Shown: positions 7,203 through 14,969 of the stretch, piece after piece
Layout: each line of letters opens with the position of its first letter
How positions within the stretch are numbered: the first letter of the stretch is position 1
NCBI GenBank assembly: GCA_024227975.1
Contig: JAAETV010000604.1
Location: forward strand, 1-15,636
DNA from: Actinomycetes bacterium
GTDB lineage: Bacteria; Actinomycetota; Acidimicrobiia; Acidimicrobiales; SZUA-35
Length of the DNA stretch: 15,636 bases
Direction: 5' to 3'
Notes under the pieces: generated by a model
What the model was told of the DNA's origin: nothing
Database searches by the model: none
The model's input: only the letters and a program-made list of their open reading frames with translations
Translations under genes and position numbers: made by a program

Positions 7203-8594
7203 CTAGCGGCTACTCCAGGTCACGTCATCGCCATCGGCGATCCGAACGGGAGGGGCATCGACGCCGACCAGCTGCACCCAGATACCGTCTCCGGGCTCAT
7301 CTGGCCTGAGACGGCCGGCGAATGCGAAGGCCCTGCTGTCAGGAGACCAGCGTTGTTGGGACTGGGCGTACTGCTCGAAGAACAGCAGATAGGAGGCACG
7401 GATCCGATCGCTGAGATCGAACTCCGCTGATGGCACCGAGATTGCCCCATCCCAGAATTGCCAGCGGGTCCGGGGGTGGATCTCGGGGAATCCGGCGTCG
7501 AGCCAGGCCAGGCGAGTGCTGTCAGGGCTCCACTCCCAAGCTAGAGGAACGAGGTCGGTCACCACCGTCGTCTCCCCCGAGGCCAGATCGAACACGCCTA
7601 GCCCACCACCGGTTGGGGCCGGGTTCTGAACCGGGACCAGGGATGATGATGCGTGGGTCCGGACGACGACCGGCGAGTCGGCCCCATCCCCGAGGATCCG
7701 ATACGCCACCTTTGAACGATCGGGACTGAGCAGGAACTGGACCCGACCTTCCGTCGGCACCTGGACCACCGATCGCTTGGTTTCGACATCGACCAGGGCC
7801 AGTCCCTCGGCCGTAGCCACCAGCAGGGTCCGGTCATCGACCCAAGCAGGGGCCGTGAATCCTCCGGTCGGATCGACAACGACCACAGCCTGGTCGTCCG
7901 GCGCAGAGTCCGGGTCGGGAGCTGGGCCCGGAGCAGCGAACACGTCGGGCACGACGACGACCTGACGGGCCGCTACATGCATAGCCACGGTCGACGAGGT
8001 CGGGGCCCAGGCCACGAACAACGGCTCGGTCACCGCCACCGGTATCGCCCTCATCCCCGGCTCGATGAGTCCCATCTCGACCCCTTGGCCCCCAGTATGG
8101 GTCCGCAGGTACACCAGACCATGGTCGTCGGCCGACCATTGGAGGTAGAACACGATGGGTCCGTCGATCGGTGTGACCACCTCATCGCTACCGTCGATCG
8201 CGCTCACCACCAGCTCCTGGTCATCGACACTGGCCCGGCTCCAGGCCAGCCGGGTCCCGTCGTTTGACCAGGTCGGCTGAGAGACCAAGACGTCAGGGGT
8301 ATCCTGCAGTGAGGCGATCTCGGTCCCATCGGGCGCCAGTACGCTCAGCCCGACCCCATTCCCCACCGCCAGCCGACCCGGTAGGTCTACCAACTCGGCC
8401 ATGACCTCGGCCGTCGGGGGTTGGACGATCTCGTCATCCTCGCTGCTGGCGACTGTCGCCGAGGTCGTCGACGGGTGAGGGGTGGTTGGCGAGGAACGCT
8501 CGAGCGAGTCGTCGGGGGAGCAACCAAGTCCGACTACAACCAGCGCTACCAGCAAACCGATCCGGGCCGCCCACCACTGCCAGCGAGGGGACAA
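7203..8594 (-). CDS. Lipoprotein with TolB/PD40-like beta-propeller repeats
   Basis: 463 aa, exported. From the TTG at 8594 the protein begins MSPRWQWWAARIGLLVALVV and reaches the lipobox VGLGC (Cys25), followed by a Ser/Thr/Pro-rich linker to about residue 60. The rest is built of blade-like repeats with the WSxD motif of PD40/WD40-like propellers: PTWSNDGTRLAWSRA, LQWSADDHGLVYLRT, FVAWAPTSSTVAMHV, LLSPDRSKVAYRI, WEWSPDSTRLAWLD and RWSPDSRAFAFAG, probably six blades. TolB-like propellers in Gram-positive envelopes usually bind partners rather than catalyse. An in-frame GTG at 8666 gives 487 aa but puts the lipobox at residue 49, unusually deep, and overlaps the promoter-like elements of the next gene; it cannot be excluded. 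The gene converges with the transglycosylase and diverges from the phosphotransferase. Binding partner and exact role are unknown. Confidence 0.82.
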   Translation of the reverse strand: MSPRWQWWAARIGLLVALVVVGLGCSPDDSLERSSPTTPHPSTTSATVASSEDDEIVQPPTAEVMAELVDLPGRLAVGNGVGLSVLAPDGTEIASLQDTPDVLVSQPTWSNDGTRLAWSRASVDDQELVVSAIDGSDEVVTPIDGPIVFYLQWSADDHGLVYLRTHTGGQGVEMGLIEPGMRAIPVAVTEPLFVAWAPTSSTVAMHVAARQVVVVPDVFAAPGPAPDPDSAPDDQAVVVVDPTGGFTAPAWVDDRTLLVATAEGLALVDVETKRSVVQVPTEGRVQFLLSPDRSKVAYRILGDGADSPVVVRTHASSSLVPVQNPAPTGGGLGVFDLASGETTVVTDLVPLAWEWSPDSTRLAWLDAGFPEIHPRTRWQFWDGAISVPSAEFDLSDRIRASYLLFFEQYAQSQQRWSPDSRAFAFAGRLRPDEPGDGIWVQLVGVDAPPVRIADGDDVTWSSR

Positions 8595-8654
8595 CCATCG
8601 GGCACCACCAACAGCGACGATAGAGCCAAGGTAGTTCGGATCGAGGCATACAGG

Positions 8655-8684
8655 TTTACCGGGCACACGTCACCCGCTATGAAT
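8655..8684 (+). promoter_or_regulatory. Putative promoter for a leaderless phosphotransferase mRNA
   Basis: TTTACC at 8655-8660 and TATGAAT at 8678-8684 are separated by 17 bases, close to the vegetative consensus. Transcription would begin about at the ATG at 8692. No Shine-Dalgarno lies upstream of that ATG, which fits a leaderless transcript. Sequence-only prediction. Confidence 0.5.
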
Positions 8685-8691
8685 ATGGGCT

Positions 8692-9762
8692 ATGAACGAG
8701 CCGGCTTCCGATGACACTGCCGCACCGCCGACCGTCGTCGGAATCGACCCCGAGTCGGTTTCGGCCTGGCTCGACGGGCACCTCGGATCGAAGGGGCCCT
8801 ACCAGTTCTCTCTCATCACCGGCGGCCACTCCAACCTGACGTACCAGGTAACAGCGGATGACGGGACCCGCTACGTCTTGCGCCGACCCCCGCTGGGGGC
8901 AGTGCTGGCCACCGCCCATGACATGGGCCGCGAGTTCAAGATCATCTCCGCCGTCGGCCAGACGACAGTCCCGGTACCGGCCGCCCTCGGCCTCTGTGAA
9001 GACGAGTCGGTCAACGGGGCTCCCTTCTACCTGATGGACTATGTCGATGGCACCGTCGTCCACAACGCCCAGGTAGCCGACGCCCACCTGACCGACCACG
9101 GGACCAGGGCTGAGCTCAGCCAGTCGGTGGTGACGGTATTGGCCGACCTCCACCTGGCCGATCCCGACCACATCGGCCTCGGCGACCTGGGTCGCAAGGA
9201 GGCCTACCTCGACCGCCAACTCAAGCGGTGGAAACGCCAGTGGGAGGCGGCCAAGACTCGTGAATTGGCGTCGATGGATCGGGCCTTCGGGCTCCTGACC
9301 GAGGCCAAGCCCGAGCAGCGCTACACCGGTATCGTCCACGGCGACTACCGGTTGGGCAATATGTTGATCGACCCGACCGCCGGTTCGGTCAGCGCCGTAC
9401 TGGACTGGGAGCTGTGCACCCTGGGCGATGTGCTGGCCGATGTCGGCTACCTCCTCAACACCTGGGTTCAACCGGGTGAGGAGAACACCCGAGGCGGTGC
9501 CGCCTTCCCGACCATGGGCGGTGGCTTCACCACCCGAGAGGAGCTGGTCGAGGCCTACTCAGCCCGAACCGGCTTCGAGGTGGTCGGCATCGACTACTAC
9601 CGGGCCTTCCAGAACTGGCGGCTGGCTGCCATCGTCGAAGGGGTACTCAACCGCTACCTCCAGGGGGTGATGGCCGACAGCTCCGTCGACACCGACGAAT
9701 ACAAGGTCCAGGTCGAGAGGCTGGCCAACGAGGCTCTGCGTCTGATCAATGGGTTGGACTAG
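8692..9762 (+). CDS. Phosphotransferase family protein (aminoglycoside phosphotransferase/ACAD10-11-like)
   Basis: 356 aa cytoplasmic protein with the kinase-like APH fold. Visible elements: a nucleotide-binding loop SLITGGHSNLTYQVTADDG (about residues 42-60) with the following YVLRRPPLG strand carrying the ATP-anchoring position; the catalytic loop HGDYRLGNML (His216, Asp218, Asn223); and the metal-binding DWE (Asp238) in VLDWELCTLGD. The RRPP(L/T)G and ELCTLGDxLADVGYLL stretches are characteristic of the acyl-CoA dehydrogenase 10/11-associated kinase branch, which in other species acts on hydroxy-acyl substrates before beta-oxidation; the substrate here is unknown. It is not expected to be an antibiotic-resistance gene. 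Two nearby ATGs (8679 and 8685) are out of frame; 8692 is the only start near the open end. It is the first gene of a plus-strand run and surE follows after 58 nt. Confidence 0.85.
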   Translation: MNEPASDDTAAPPTVVGIDPESVSAWLDGHLGSKGPYQFSLITGGHSNLTYQVTADDGTRYVLRRPPLGAVLATAHDMGREFKIISAVGQTTVPVPAALGLCEDESVNGAPFYLMDYVDGTVVHNAQVADAHLTDHGTRAELSQSVVTVLADLHLADPDHIGLGDLGRKEAYLDRQLKRWKRQWEAAKTRELASMDRAFGLLTEAKPEQRYTGIVHGDYRLGNMLIDPTAGSVSAVLDWELCTLGDVLADVGYLLNTWVQPGEENTRGGAAFPTMGGGFTTREELVEAYSARTGFEVVGIDYYRAFQNWRLAAIVEGVLNRYLQGVMADSSVDTDEYKVQVERLANEALRLINGLD

Positions 9763-9808
9763 GTAGGTGAGCTAGGACACCAGCTACCTCTCCGCTCCAC
9801 CGGGCCGG

Positions 9809-9814
9809 TACGGT
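9809..9814 (+). promoter_or_regulatory. Possible -10 element for a leaderless surE transcript
   Basis: TACGGT ends 6 bases before the surE ATG, and no Shine-Dalgarno is present in the 58-nt spacer. No convincing -35 is found at the usual distance, so the element is weakly supported. Confidence 0.3.
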
Positions 9815-9820
9815 CCGACA

Positions 9821-10663
9821 ATGACTCGACCCCGCATCCTGGTAACCAACGACGATGGAATCGACTCTGTGGGGCTCCATGTTTTGGCCAGGGCGGTAGC
9901 GCCGTTGGGCGATGTCGTGGTCGCCGCCCCCGACCAGGAGTTCTCGGGAGCGGGGGCTGCCATCGGAGCCCTCCACGTCATGCAACCGGAGGTCCACCAA
10001 GCCACCATCGACGGTATCGACGCCGCCTGGGCCGTCACCGGCCCCCCAGCCCTGTGCGTCATGTTCGCCCGACTGGGGGCCTTCGGGCCGATCCCTGATC
10101 TGATCGTGTCCGGCATCAATCCGGGGGCCAATGTCGGCCGCTCCGTTTACCACTCGGGCACCGTTGGTGCTGCTATCACCGGCCGCAACGGGCAAATCCC
10201 GGGGATTGCCGTCTCCCAGTCGGTCAGCAATTTCGGGGTCGAGGGACAGGCCTACGACGAGATGCTGGCCGGCCAACGATGGGAGTCAGCAGCCACCATT
10301 GGGGCCAAGATGGTCGAAGCCATGCTGAGCGATCCTCCCCCAGATGCTGGGGTGATGAACCTCAATGTGCCGAACCTCCCCGTCGAGGAAATCAAGGGTT
10401 GGCGCTGGACCAGTGTCGGCGAGGGCCCACCTCGGTCGATGGCCAAGGCCATCATGGAACCAAAGCTTGGCCACGAGGGCAGCTTCAAGGTCAAATTGAG
10501 CTGGGGTGACGAGCAACGTCCACCGGCCGAGACCGACACCGGGACGGTCATGGACGACCGCATTTCGGTCACCTGGCTCAGCCGGATCACTGCCCTCCAC
10601 CCGGAGACGCCCTCTATCGACGCCGCCCTCAATGAGTTGGCGATCCACGACCCCATCATCTGA
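9821..10663 (+). CDS. surE: 5'/3'-nucleotidase SurE
   Basis: 280 aa cytoplasmic, metal-dependent nucleoside monophosphate phosphatase; characterised SurE proteins also attack 3'-nucleotides and short polyphosphate. The N-terminus RILVTNDDGIDSVGL carries metal ligands Asp11 and Asp12. Ser42 in EFSGAG and Asn100 in VSGINPGANVG complete the metal and phosphate site. YHSGTVGAAITGRNGQIPGI and the later MNLNVPNLP strand are also family-typical. It is slightly longer than usual (about 250-265 aa), with a C-terminal ITALHPETPSIDAALNELA helix typical of the dimer-swap region. The ATG at 9821 directly precedes the first strand and lacks a ribosome binding site. The 310-nt region downstream carries the glycine riboswitch of the next operon. 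Confidence 0.95.
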   Translation: MTRPRILVTNDDGIDSVGLHVLARAVAPLGDVVVAAPDQEFSGAGAAIGALHVMQPEVHQATIDGIDAAWAVTGPPALCVMFARLGAFGPIPDLIVSGINPGANVGRSVYHSGTVGAAITGRNGQIPGIAVSQSVSNFGVEGQAYDEMLAGQRWESAATIGAKMVEAMLSDPPPDAGVMNLNVPNLPVEEIKGWRWTSVGEGPPRSMAKAIMEPKLGHEGSFKVKLSWGDEQRPPAETDTGTVMDDRISVTWLSRITALHPETPSIDAALNELAIHDPII

Positions 10664-10704
10664 TCGAGTCGGAGAGCCACACAAACGGTGGAGAAGCCTC
10701 CCGC

Positions 10705-10710
10705 TATAAT
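10705..10710 (+). promoter_or_regulatory. -10 element (TATAAT) of the glycine cleavage operon
   Basis: A perfect TATAAT placing the start of transcription about 10717, just before the first aptamer. No good -35 hexamer is found at 16-18 bases upstream; a small GGAG/CTCC dyad at 10690-10701 occupies that space and could be an activator or repressor contact. The position relative to the riboswitch is the main support. Confidence 0.65.
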
Positions 10711-10727
10711 GCCATCACGGCTTTACG

Positions 10728-10925
10728 CCAGATGGGAGAGAGGTCGATCGTGATCGACCCGCCGAAGGAGCAACCGCCCCGGAAACTCTCAGGCACCCGG
10801 TACCACCTGGACTGAGCCACTCTGGAGAGCGTTGCCACCTCCCCACATAGGAGGCCATCAACCACCGAAGGGGAAAACGGCCCGCAAGGGCTGCCAATCT
10901 CTCAGGTATCCGTGACAGAGGGGGC
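10728..10925 (+). ncRNA. Tandem glycine riboswitch (two aptamers) in the gcvT leader
   Basis: Cis-acting RNA binding glycine, controlling gcvT-gcvP. Aptamer 1 (10728-10810): P1 is CCAGATGG at 10728-10735 with CCACCTGG at 10803-10810, one A-C mismatch; GAGAG at 10736-10740 pairs CTCTC at 10786-10790; a hairpin GGTCGATC/GATCGACC occupies 10742-10759; the binding-core motif GCCGAAGGAGCAA follows, and AAACTCTCAGGCA closes it. Aptamer 2 (about 10817-10925): CTCTG at 10820-10824 pairs CAGAG at 10916-10920; GAGAG at 10825-10829 pairs CTCTC at 10899-10903; internal hairpins GTTG/CAAC and CCTCC/GGAGG span 10831-10862; the core is CACCGAAGGGG and AATCTCTCAGGT. The linker (10811-10819) is short, as in classical tandem glycine switches, which normally turn gene expression on when glycine is bound. 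Confidence 0.96.
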
Positions 10926-10947
10926 CTGGTCGCTCGCTGCCCTTCTT
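10916..10947 (+). promoter_or_regulatory. Candidate riboswitch expression platform
   Basis: The 3' strand of aptamer-2 P1 (CAGAG, 10916-10920) runs straight into GGGGC, which can pair with GCCCT at 10939-10943, extending through G10920 with T10944. This hairpin would compete with P1 and is followed by a pyrimidine run (CTTCTTCATCTCCC). It could be a weak terminator or an antisequester element; no long T-run or strong Shine-Dalgarno before gcvT allows a choice. Confidence 0.35.
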
Positions 10948-10973
10948 CATCTCCCTACTAGATCGAGACCGTC

Positions 10974-12125
10974 ATGGAAACCACCGAAGTGAAGACAACT
11001 CCCCTTCATCGCCTCCACACCGAGCTCGGAGGGCGCCTCACCCCCTTCGCAGGATGGGAGCTACCGGTCCGATTCGAAGGTGTGATCGCCGAACACCAAG
11101 CCTGTCGCACCAGTGCCGCCCTGTTCGACGTCAGCCATATGGGCATCGTCGAGCTTCGCTCCACCGCGGGCACAGCCGAGAGCGTCGGCAACGACCTGGA
11201 AACCATCACCCCGGCCGCCATCTCGACCCTTGGTCCCGGCCGCCAGCGCTACGCCCTCTTGACCAATCCCGACGGGGGCGTGATCGATGATTGCATCGTG
11301 ACCAATCGTGGCGACCACCACATGATCGTGGTCAATGCCTCCCGCCGAGACATCGACCTCACCCACCTGCGAAGCACGCTGGCCGAAGTGGAGATCACCG
11401 AGCGCACCGACCTTGCCCTGCTCGCTCTCCAGGGGCCCAAGGCAGTAGAGGCCCTGGCCCGGTTCGCCCCCGACGTCGCCGACCTCGTCTTCTTGGACTT
11501 CACCGTCGTCAATCTCAACCTCTCTGACGGTGACGGCACCAGCGGTGGTCGGATCGAGGGGGTCGGGGTGTCCCGCTCGGGTTACACCGGCGAAGACGGT
11601 TTCGAGCTGATGGTGGCCACTGACGAAGCCGAGCGGCTGGCCCGAGCCTTACTGGCCCAACCCGAGGTCGAACCAGCTGGCCTGGGGGCCCGCGACACCC
11701 TCCGCTTGGAGGCCGGCCTTCACCTCTACGGCAACGATCTCGACGAGACCACGAGCCCCATCGAGGCCGATCTGGCCTGGACCGTTCCCAAACGGCGTCG
11801 GGCCGACAAGCGCTTCCCCGGCGCCGATCGGATCGTAGCCGAGTACGAGAACGGCCCGAGCCGGATCCGGGTCGGGTTGAAGGCGGCGGGAAAGCGTCCA
11901 GTCCGGGACGGGTCAGCGTTGAGGACCATGGAGGGTGATCCCGCCGGGATCGTAACCAGCGGCGGGTTCGGACCCACGATCGACGGGCCAGTAGCCATGG
12001 GTTACATCCCAGCTGAGCTGAACGAGATCGGCACCGTGTTGGTGGCCGACGTTCGGGGATCCGATGCTGAGGTCGAGGTCCACTCCCTCCCCTTCACCCC
12101 TCACAACTACCACCGAGGAGCCTAG
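10974..12125 (+). CDS. gcvT: Aminomethyltransferase, glycine cleavage system T-protein
   Basis: 383 aa cytoplasmic enzyme transferring the one-carbon unit from the aminomethyl group on lipoyl H-protein to tetrahydrofolate, releasing ammonia. Family landmarks in order: TPLHRLHTELGGRLTPFAGW, the folate-site segment ALFDVSHMGIVEL, LTNPDGGVIDDCIVTN, LALQGPKA, SRSGYTGEDGFEL, LGARDTLRLEAGLHLYGNDL, then the C-terminal barrel with VGLKAAGKRPVRDGS, GIVTSGGFGPTIDGPVAMGY and a closing HNYHRGA. Length is near normal (about 360-375 aa), with a small acidic Gly/Ser insertion near residue 185. ATG at 10974 is the only start before the conserved N-terminus. The ribosome binding site is poor (GAG in GATCGAGACC), consistent with control by the riboswitch leader just upstream. 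The stop directly abuts the gcvP ATG. Confidence 0.97.
   Translation: METTEVKTTPLHRLHTELGGRLTPFAGWELPVRFEGVIAEHQACRTSAALFDVSHMGIVELRSTAGTAESVGNDLETITPAAISTLGPGRQRYALLTNPDGGVIDDCIVTNRGDHHMIVVNASRRDIDLTHLRSTLAEVEITERTDLALLALQGPKAVEALARFAPDVADLVFLDFTVVNLNLSDGDGTSGGRIEGVGVSRSGYTGEDGFELMVATDEAERLARALLAQPEVEPAGLGARDTLRLEAGLHLYGNDLDETTSPIEADLAWTVPKRRRADKRFPGADRIVAEYENGPSRIRVGLKAAGKRPVRDGSALRTMEGDPAGIVTSGGFGPTIDGPVAMGYIPAELNEIGTVLVADVRGSDAEVEVHSLPFTPHNYHRGA
12115..12120 (+). promoter_or_regulatory. gcvP ribosome binding site inside the gcvT coding end
   Basis: GAGGAG five bases before the gcvP ATG, overlapping the last gcvT codons. The gcvT stop TAG (12123-12125) abuts the ATG at 12126, indicating translational coupling. 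Confidence 0.7.
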
Positions 12126-14966
12126 ATGTCCGACGTCTTCGCCAACCGCCACATCGGTCTGCGCCCCGCTGATGAGGGCAAGATGCTGGCCACCCTGGGC
12201 TATGCCACCGCCCGTGAACTGCTGCGAGCCGCCGTCCCCGCCTCCATTCAGACCACCGAGCCCCTGGCCGTTTCGGGGCCGATGACCGAACCCGAGGCCC
12301 TGGCCGAACTACGCCGCCTCGCCGACAAGAACGAGGTCTTCGAGTCGCTGATCGGTATGGGCTGGTACGACTGCATCACACCCGCCGTCCTACGGCGCAA
12401 CATGGTCGAGAACCCAGCCTGGTACACGGCCTATACCCCATACCAGCCCGAGATCAGCCAGGGCCGCCTCGAGATGCTGCTGACCTTCCAGACGATGGTG
12501 GCCGACCTCACCGGCTGCGAGATGGCCAATGCCTCCATGCTCGATGAGGCAACAGCGGCGGCCGAGGCCATGACCATGCTGCGCCGGCTCTCGAAGACCG
12601 ATCGCAACGGCTTCTTCGTCGACGCCGGCTGTCACCCCCAGACGATTGCCGTTGTCGAGACCAGGGCCGAACCACTCGGCATCGAGCTGACGATCGGCGA
12701 CCCTTCTGCTGATCTGGCCGCCGACCAGGTGTTCGGTGCCCTGCTGGCCCACCAACACACGACAGGCCAGCTCCAGGATCTCAGGCCTCTGATCGAGCGC
12801 TGCCACGATGCTGGAACCCTGGTGGCGGCCATCACCGACCTGTTGGCTTGTTGTGTCATCACTCCCCCCGGTGAGCTGGGGGCCGATGTGGTCGTCGGCT
12901 CAGCCCAGCGCTTCGGGGTGCCCATGGGGTTCGGTGGCCCCCACGCCGGGTTCATGGCCACCAACCAGAACCGGGCTCGCTCCCTGCCGGGGCGCCTGGT
13001 CGGGGTCTCGATCGATGCCGACGGTGCCCCCGCTCTGCGGCTTGCCCTCCAGACCAGGGAGCAGCACATTCGCCGGGAGCGGGCAACGTCGAATATCTGT
13101 ACAGCCCAGGTCCTCCTGGCCAACCTGGCCGCAGCCTACGCCGCCTGGCATGGCCCCGAGGGGCTGACCTCCATCGCCGAGCGGGTCCACGGGCTGGCCA
13201 TCAGCCTGGCCCAGGGCGTGGGACGCCTTGGGTTCGAGACAAGCGACACCTTCTTCGACACCGTTCTGGTCACTGCTCCCGGCCAGGCCAACGCCCTGGT
13301 AGCGGCCGCGGCGGCGGAGAGGATCAACCTCCGTCCCATCGACGATGATCACCTCGGCCTCTCCTTCGACGAGACAAGCACTCCAGCCCTGGTCGAGCGC
13401 CTCCTCGCCCTGTTCGGTGGAGGCCCTGCTGGCGGCTCGGAGCCGACCTCGGACCTGGGCCGATCAGCCATCCCCGAGACCCAGCGGAGGACATCGGAGT
13501 TCCTCCAACATCCGATCTTTCACCTCTACCGCAGCGAACATGAGATGCTCCGCTGGCTGCGAAGACTAGCCGACCGTGATCTGAGCCTCGATCGCTGCAT
13601 GATTCCCCTCGGGAGCTGCACCATGAAGCTCAACGCCGCGGCCGAGATGGAGCCGATCTCGTGGTCGGAGTTCGCCTCCATCCATCCCTTCGCCCCATCT
13701 GATCAGTCGAAGGGCTACCGGGAGATGATCGACAGCCTGGAGCAGACCCTGATCGAGATCACGGGCTACCACCAGGTGTCGCTCCAACCCAATGCCGGGA
13801 GCCAGGGTGAGTACGCCGGCCTACTGGCCATCCGGGGATGGTTGCGGTCTCAGGGGGAGGGTCATCGTGATGTGTGCTTGATCCCATCGTCGGCCCATGG
13901 CACCAATGCCGCATCGGCCGTGCTGGCCGGGATGAGAGTGGTCGTGGTTGGCTGCGACGACAACGGCAACATCGACGTCGACGATCTGAGGGCCAAGATC
14001 GAGAGCCATGGCTCCGATCTGGCCGCCCTGATGATCACCTACCCGTCGACCCATGGGGTCTACGAGGAGACCGTGGTCGAGGTCTGCCAGGCTGTTCACG
14101 ACGCCGGAGGACAGGTCTATACCGACGGGGCCAATCTCAATGCCCTGGTCGGGGTGGCCAAGATCGGGGCCTTCGGCTCTGATGTGAGCCATCTGAACTT
14201 GCACAAGACATTCTCCATCCCCCACGGCGGAGGCGGCCCTGGGGTAGGGCCAGTGGGGGTGGCGGAACACCTAGCCCCGTTTCTCCCTGGCCACCCCGTC
14301 GTTTCCGGTCCTGGGCTCGGGGACGGGGGTGCGGTCTCGGCCGCCCCTTGGGGTTCCGCCAGCATCCTGCCCATCTCATGGATGTACACCCAGATGATGG
14401 GCCCCGACGGCCTCCGGCGGGCGACCGAGGTGGCGGTGCTGTCAGCCAACTACATTGCGGCCAGACTCAAGGATCACTTCCCGGTGTTGTACACCGGGCC
14501 GAATGAGCTGGTGGCCCATGAGTGCATCATCGATCTGCGGCCCCTCGACGGGGCCACCGGGATCAACAACGACGATGTGGCCAAGCGACTGGCCGACTAC
14601 GGCTTCCACGCCCCGACCATGTCGTTCCCGGTGGCTGGCACCCTGATGATCGAACCGACCGAGTCCGAGAGCCTAGAGGAGCTGGACCGGTTCTGTTCGG
14701 CCATGATTGCCATCCGAGCCGAGATCGAGGAGGTGGCCAATGGCGAGGTCAGCGCAGAGGAGAGCGTGCTCCGCCGTGCTCCTCATACCGCAGCCACGCT
14801 GACGGCCGATGAGTGGGACCGCCCCTACTCCCGCCACCAAGCCGCCTTCCCATTGGATGGGATGGCGACAAGCAAGTACTTCCCGCCCGTTGGCCGAATC
14901 GACAACGCCCACGGCGACCGCAACCTCGCCTGCAACTGCCCCCCACTCGAGATCTACGATTCCTGA
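12126..14966 (+). CDS. gcvP: Glycine dehydrogenase (decarboxylating), glycine cleavage system P-protein
   Basis: 946 aa pyridoxal-phosphate enzyme that decarboxylates glycine and passes the aminomethyl group to lipoyl H-protein. It is the long single-chain form (homodimeric, about 950 aa), not the split gcvPA/gcvPB. The N-terminal half begins FANRHIGL with the [41 protein letters not shown] region, matching the P-protein entry (FxGxGxYxxxxPxVxxR). The C-terminal half has [43 protein letters not shown], the substrate segment YPSTHGVYE and the PLP lysine Lys694 in [20 protein letters not shown]. It closes with [20 protein letters not shown] and CPPLEIYDS. No truncation or frameshift is seen. 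No gcvH lies between it and gcvT or downstream in the window. The 3' end is 3 nt from the convergent next gene. Confidence 0.98.
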   Translation: MSDVFANRHIGLRPADEGKMLATLGYATARELLRAAVPASIQTTEPLAVSGPMTEPEALAELRRLADKNEVFESLIGMGWYDCITPAVLRRNMVENPAWYTAYTPYQPEISQGRLEMLLTFQTMVADLTGCEMANASMLDEATAAAEAMTMLRRLSKTDRNGFFVDAGCHPQTIAVVETRAEPLGIELTIGDPSADLAADQVFGALLAHQHTTGQLQDLRPLIERCHDAGTLVAAITDLLACCVITPPGELGADVVVGSAQRFGVPMGFGGPHAGFMATNQNRARSLPGRLVGVSIDADGAPALRLALQTREQHIRRERATSNICTAQVLLANLAAAYAAWHGPEGLTSIAERVHGLAISLAQGVGRLGFETSDTFFDTVLVTAPGQANALVAAAAAERINLRPIDDDHLGLSFDETSTPALVERLLALFGGGPAGGSEPTSDLGRSAIPETQRRTSEFLQHPIFHLYRSEHEMLRWLRRLADRDLSLDRCMIPLGSCTMKLNAAAEMEPISWSEFASIHPFAPSDQSKGYREMIDSLEQTLIEITGYHQVSLQPNAGSQGEYAGLLAIRGWLRSQGEGHRDVCLIPSSAHGTNAASAVLAGMRVVVVGCDDNGNIDVDDLRAKIESHGSDLAALMITYPSTHGVYEETVVEVCQAVHDAGGQVYTDGANLNALVGVAKIGAFGSDVSHLNLHKTFSIPHGGGGPGVGPVGVAEHLAPFLPGHPVVSGPGLGDGGAVSAAPWGSASILPISWMYTQMMGPDGLRRATEVAVLSANYIAARLKDHFPVLYTGPNELVAHECIIDLRPLDGATGINNDDVAKRLADYGFHAPTMSFPVAGTLMIEPTESESLEELDRFCSAMIAIRAEIEEVANGEVSAEESVLRRAPHTAATLTADEWDRPYSRHQAAFPLDGMATSKYFPPVGRIDNAHGDRNLACNCPPLEIYDS

Positions 14967-14969
14967 ACC

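Noticed and set aside
8692..9762. Aminoglycoside resistance kinase
   Set aside because: The APH fold is present, but the RRPPLG and ELCTLGD features belong to the ACAD10/11-associated branch, and there is no mobile context.
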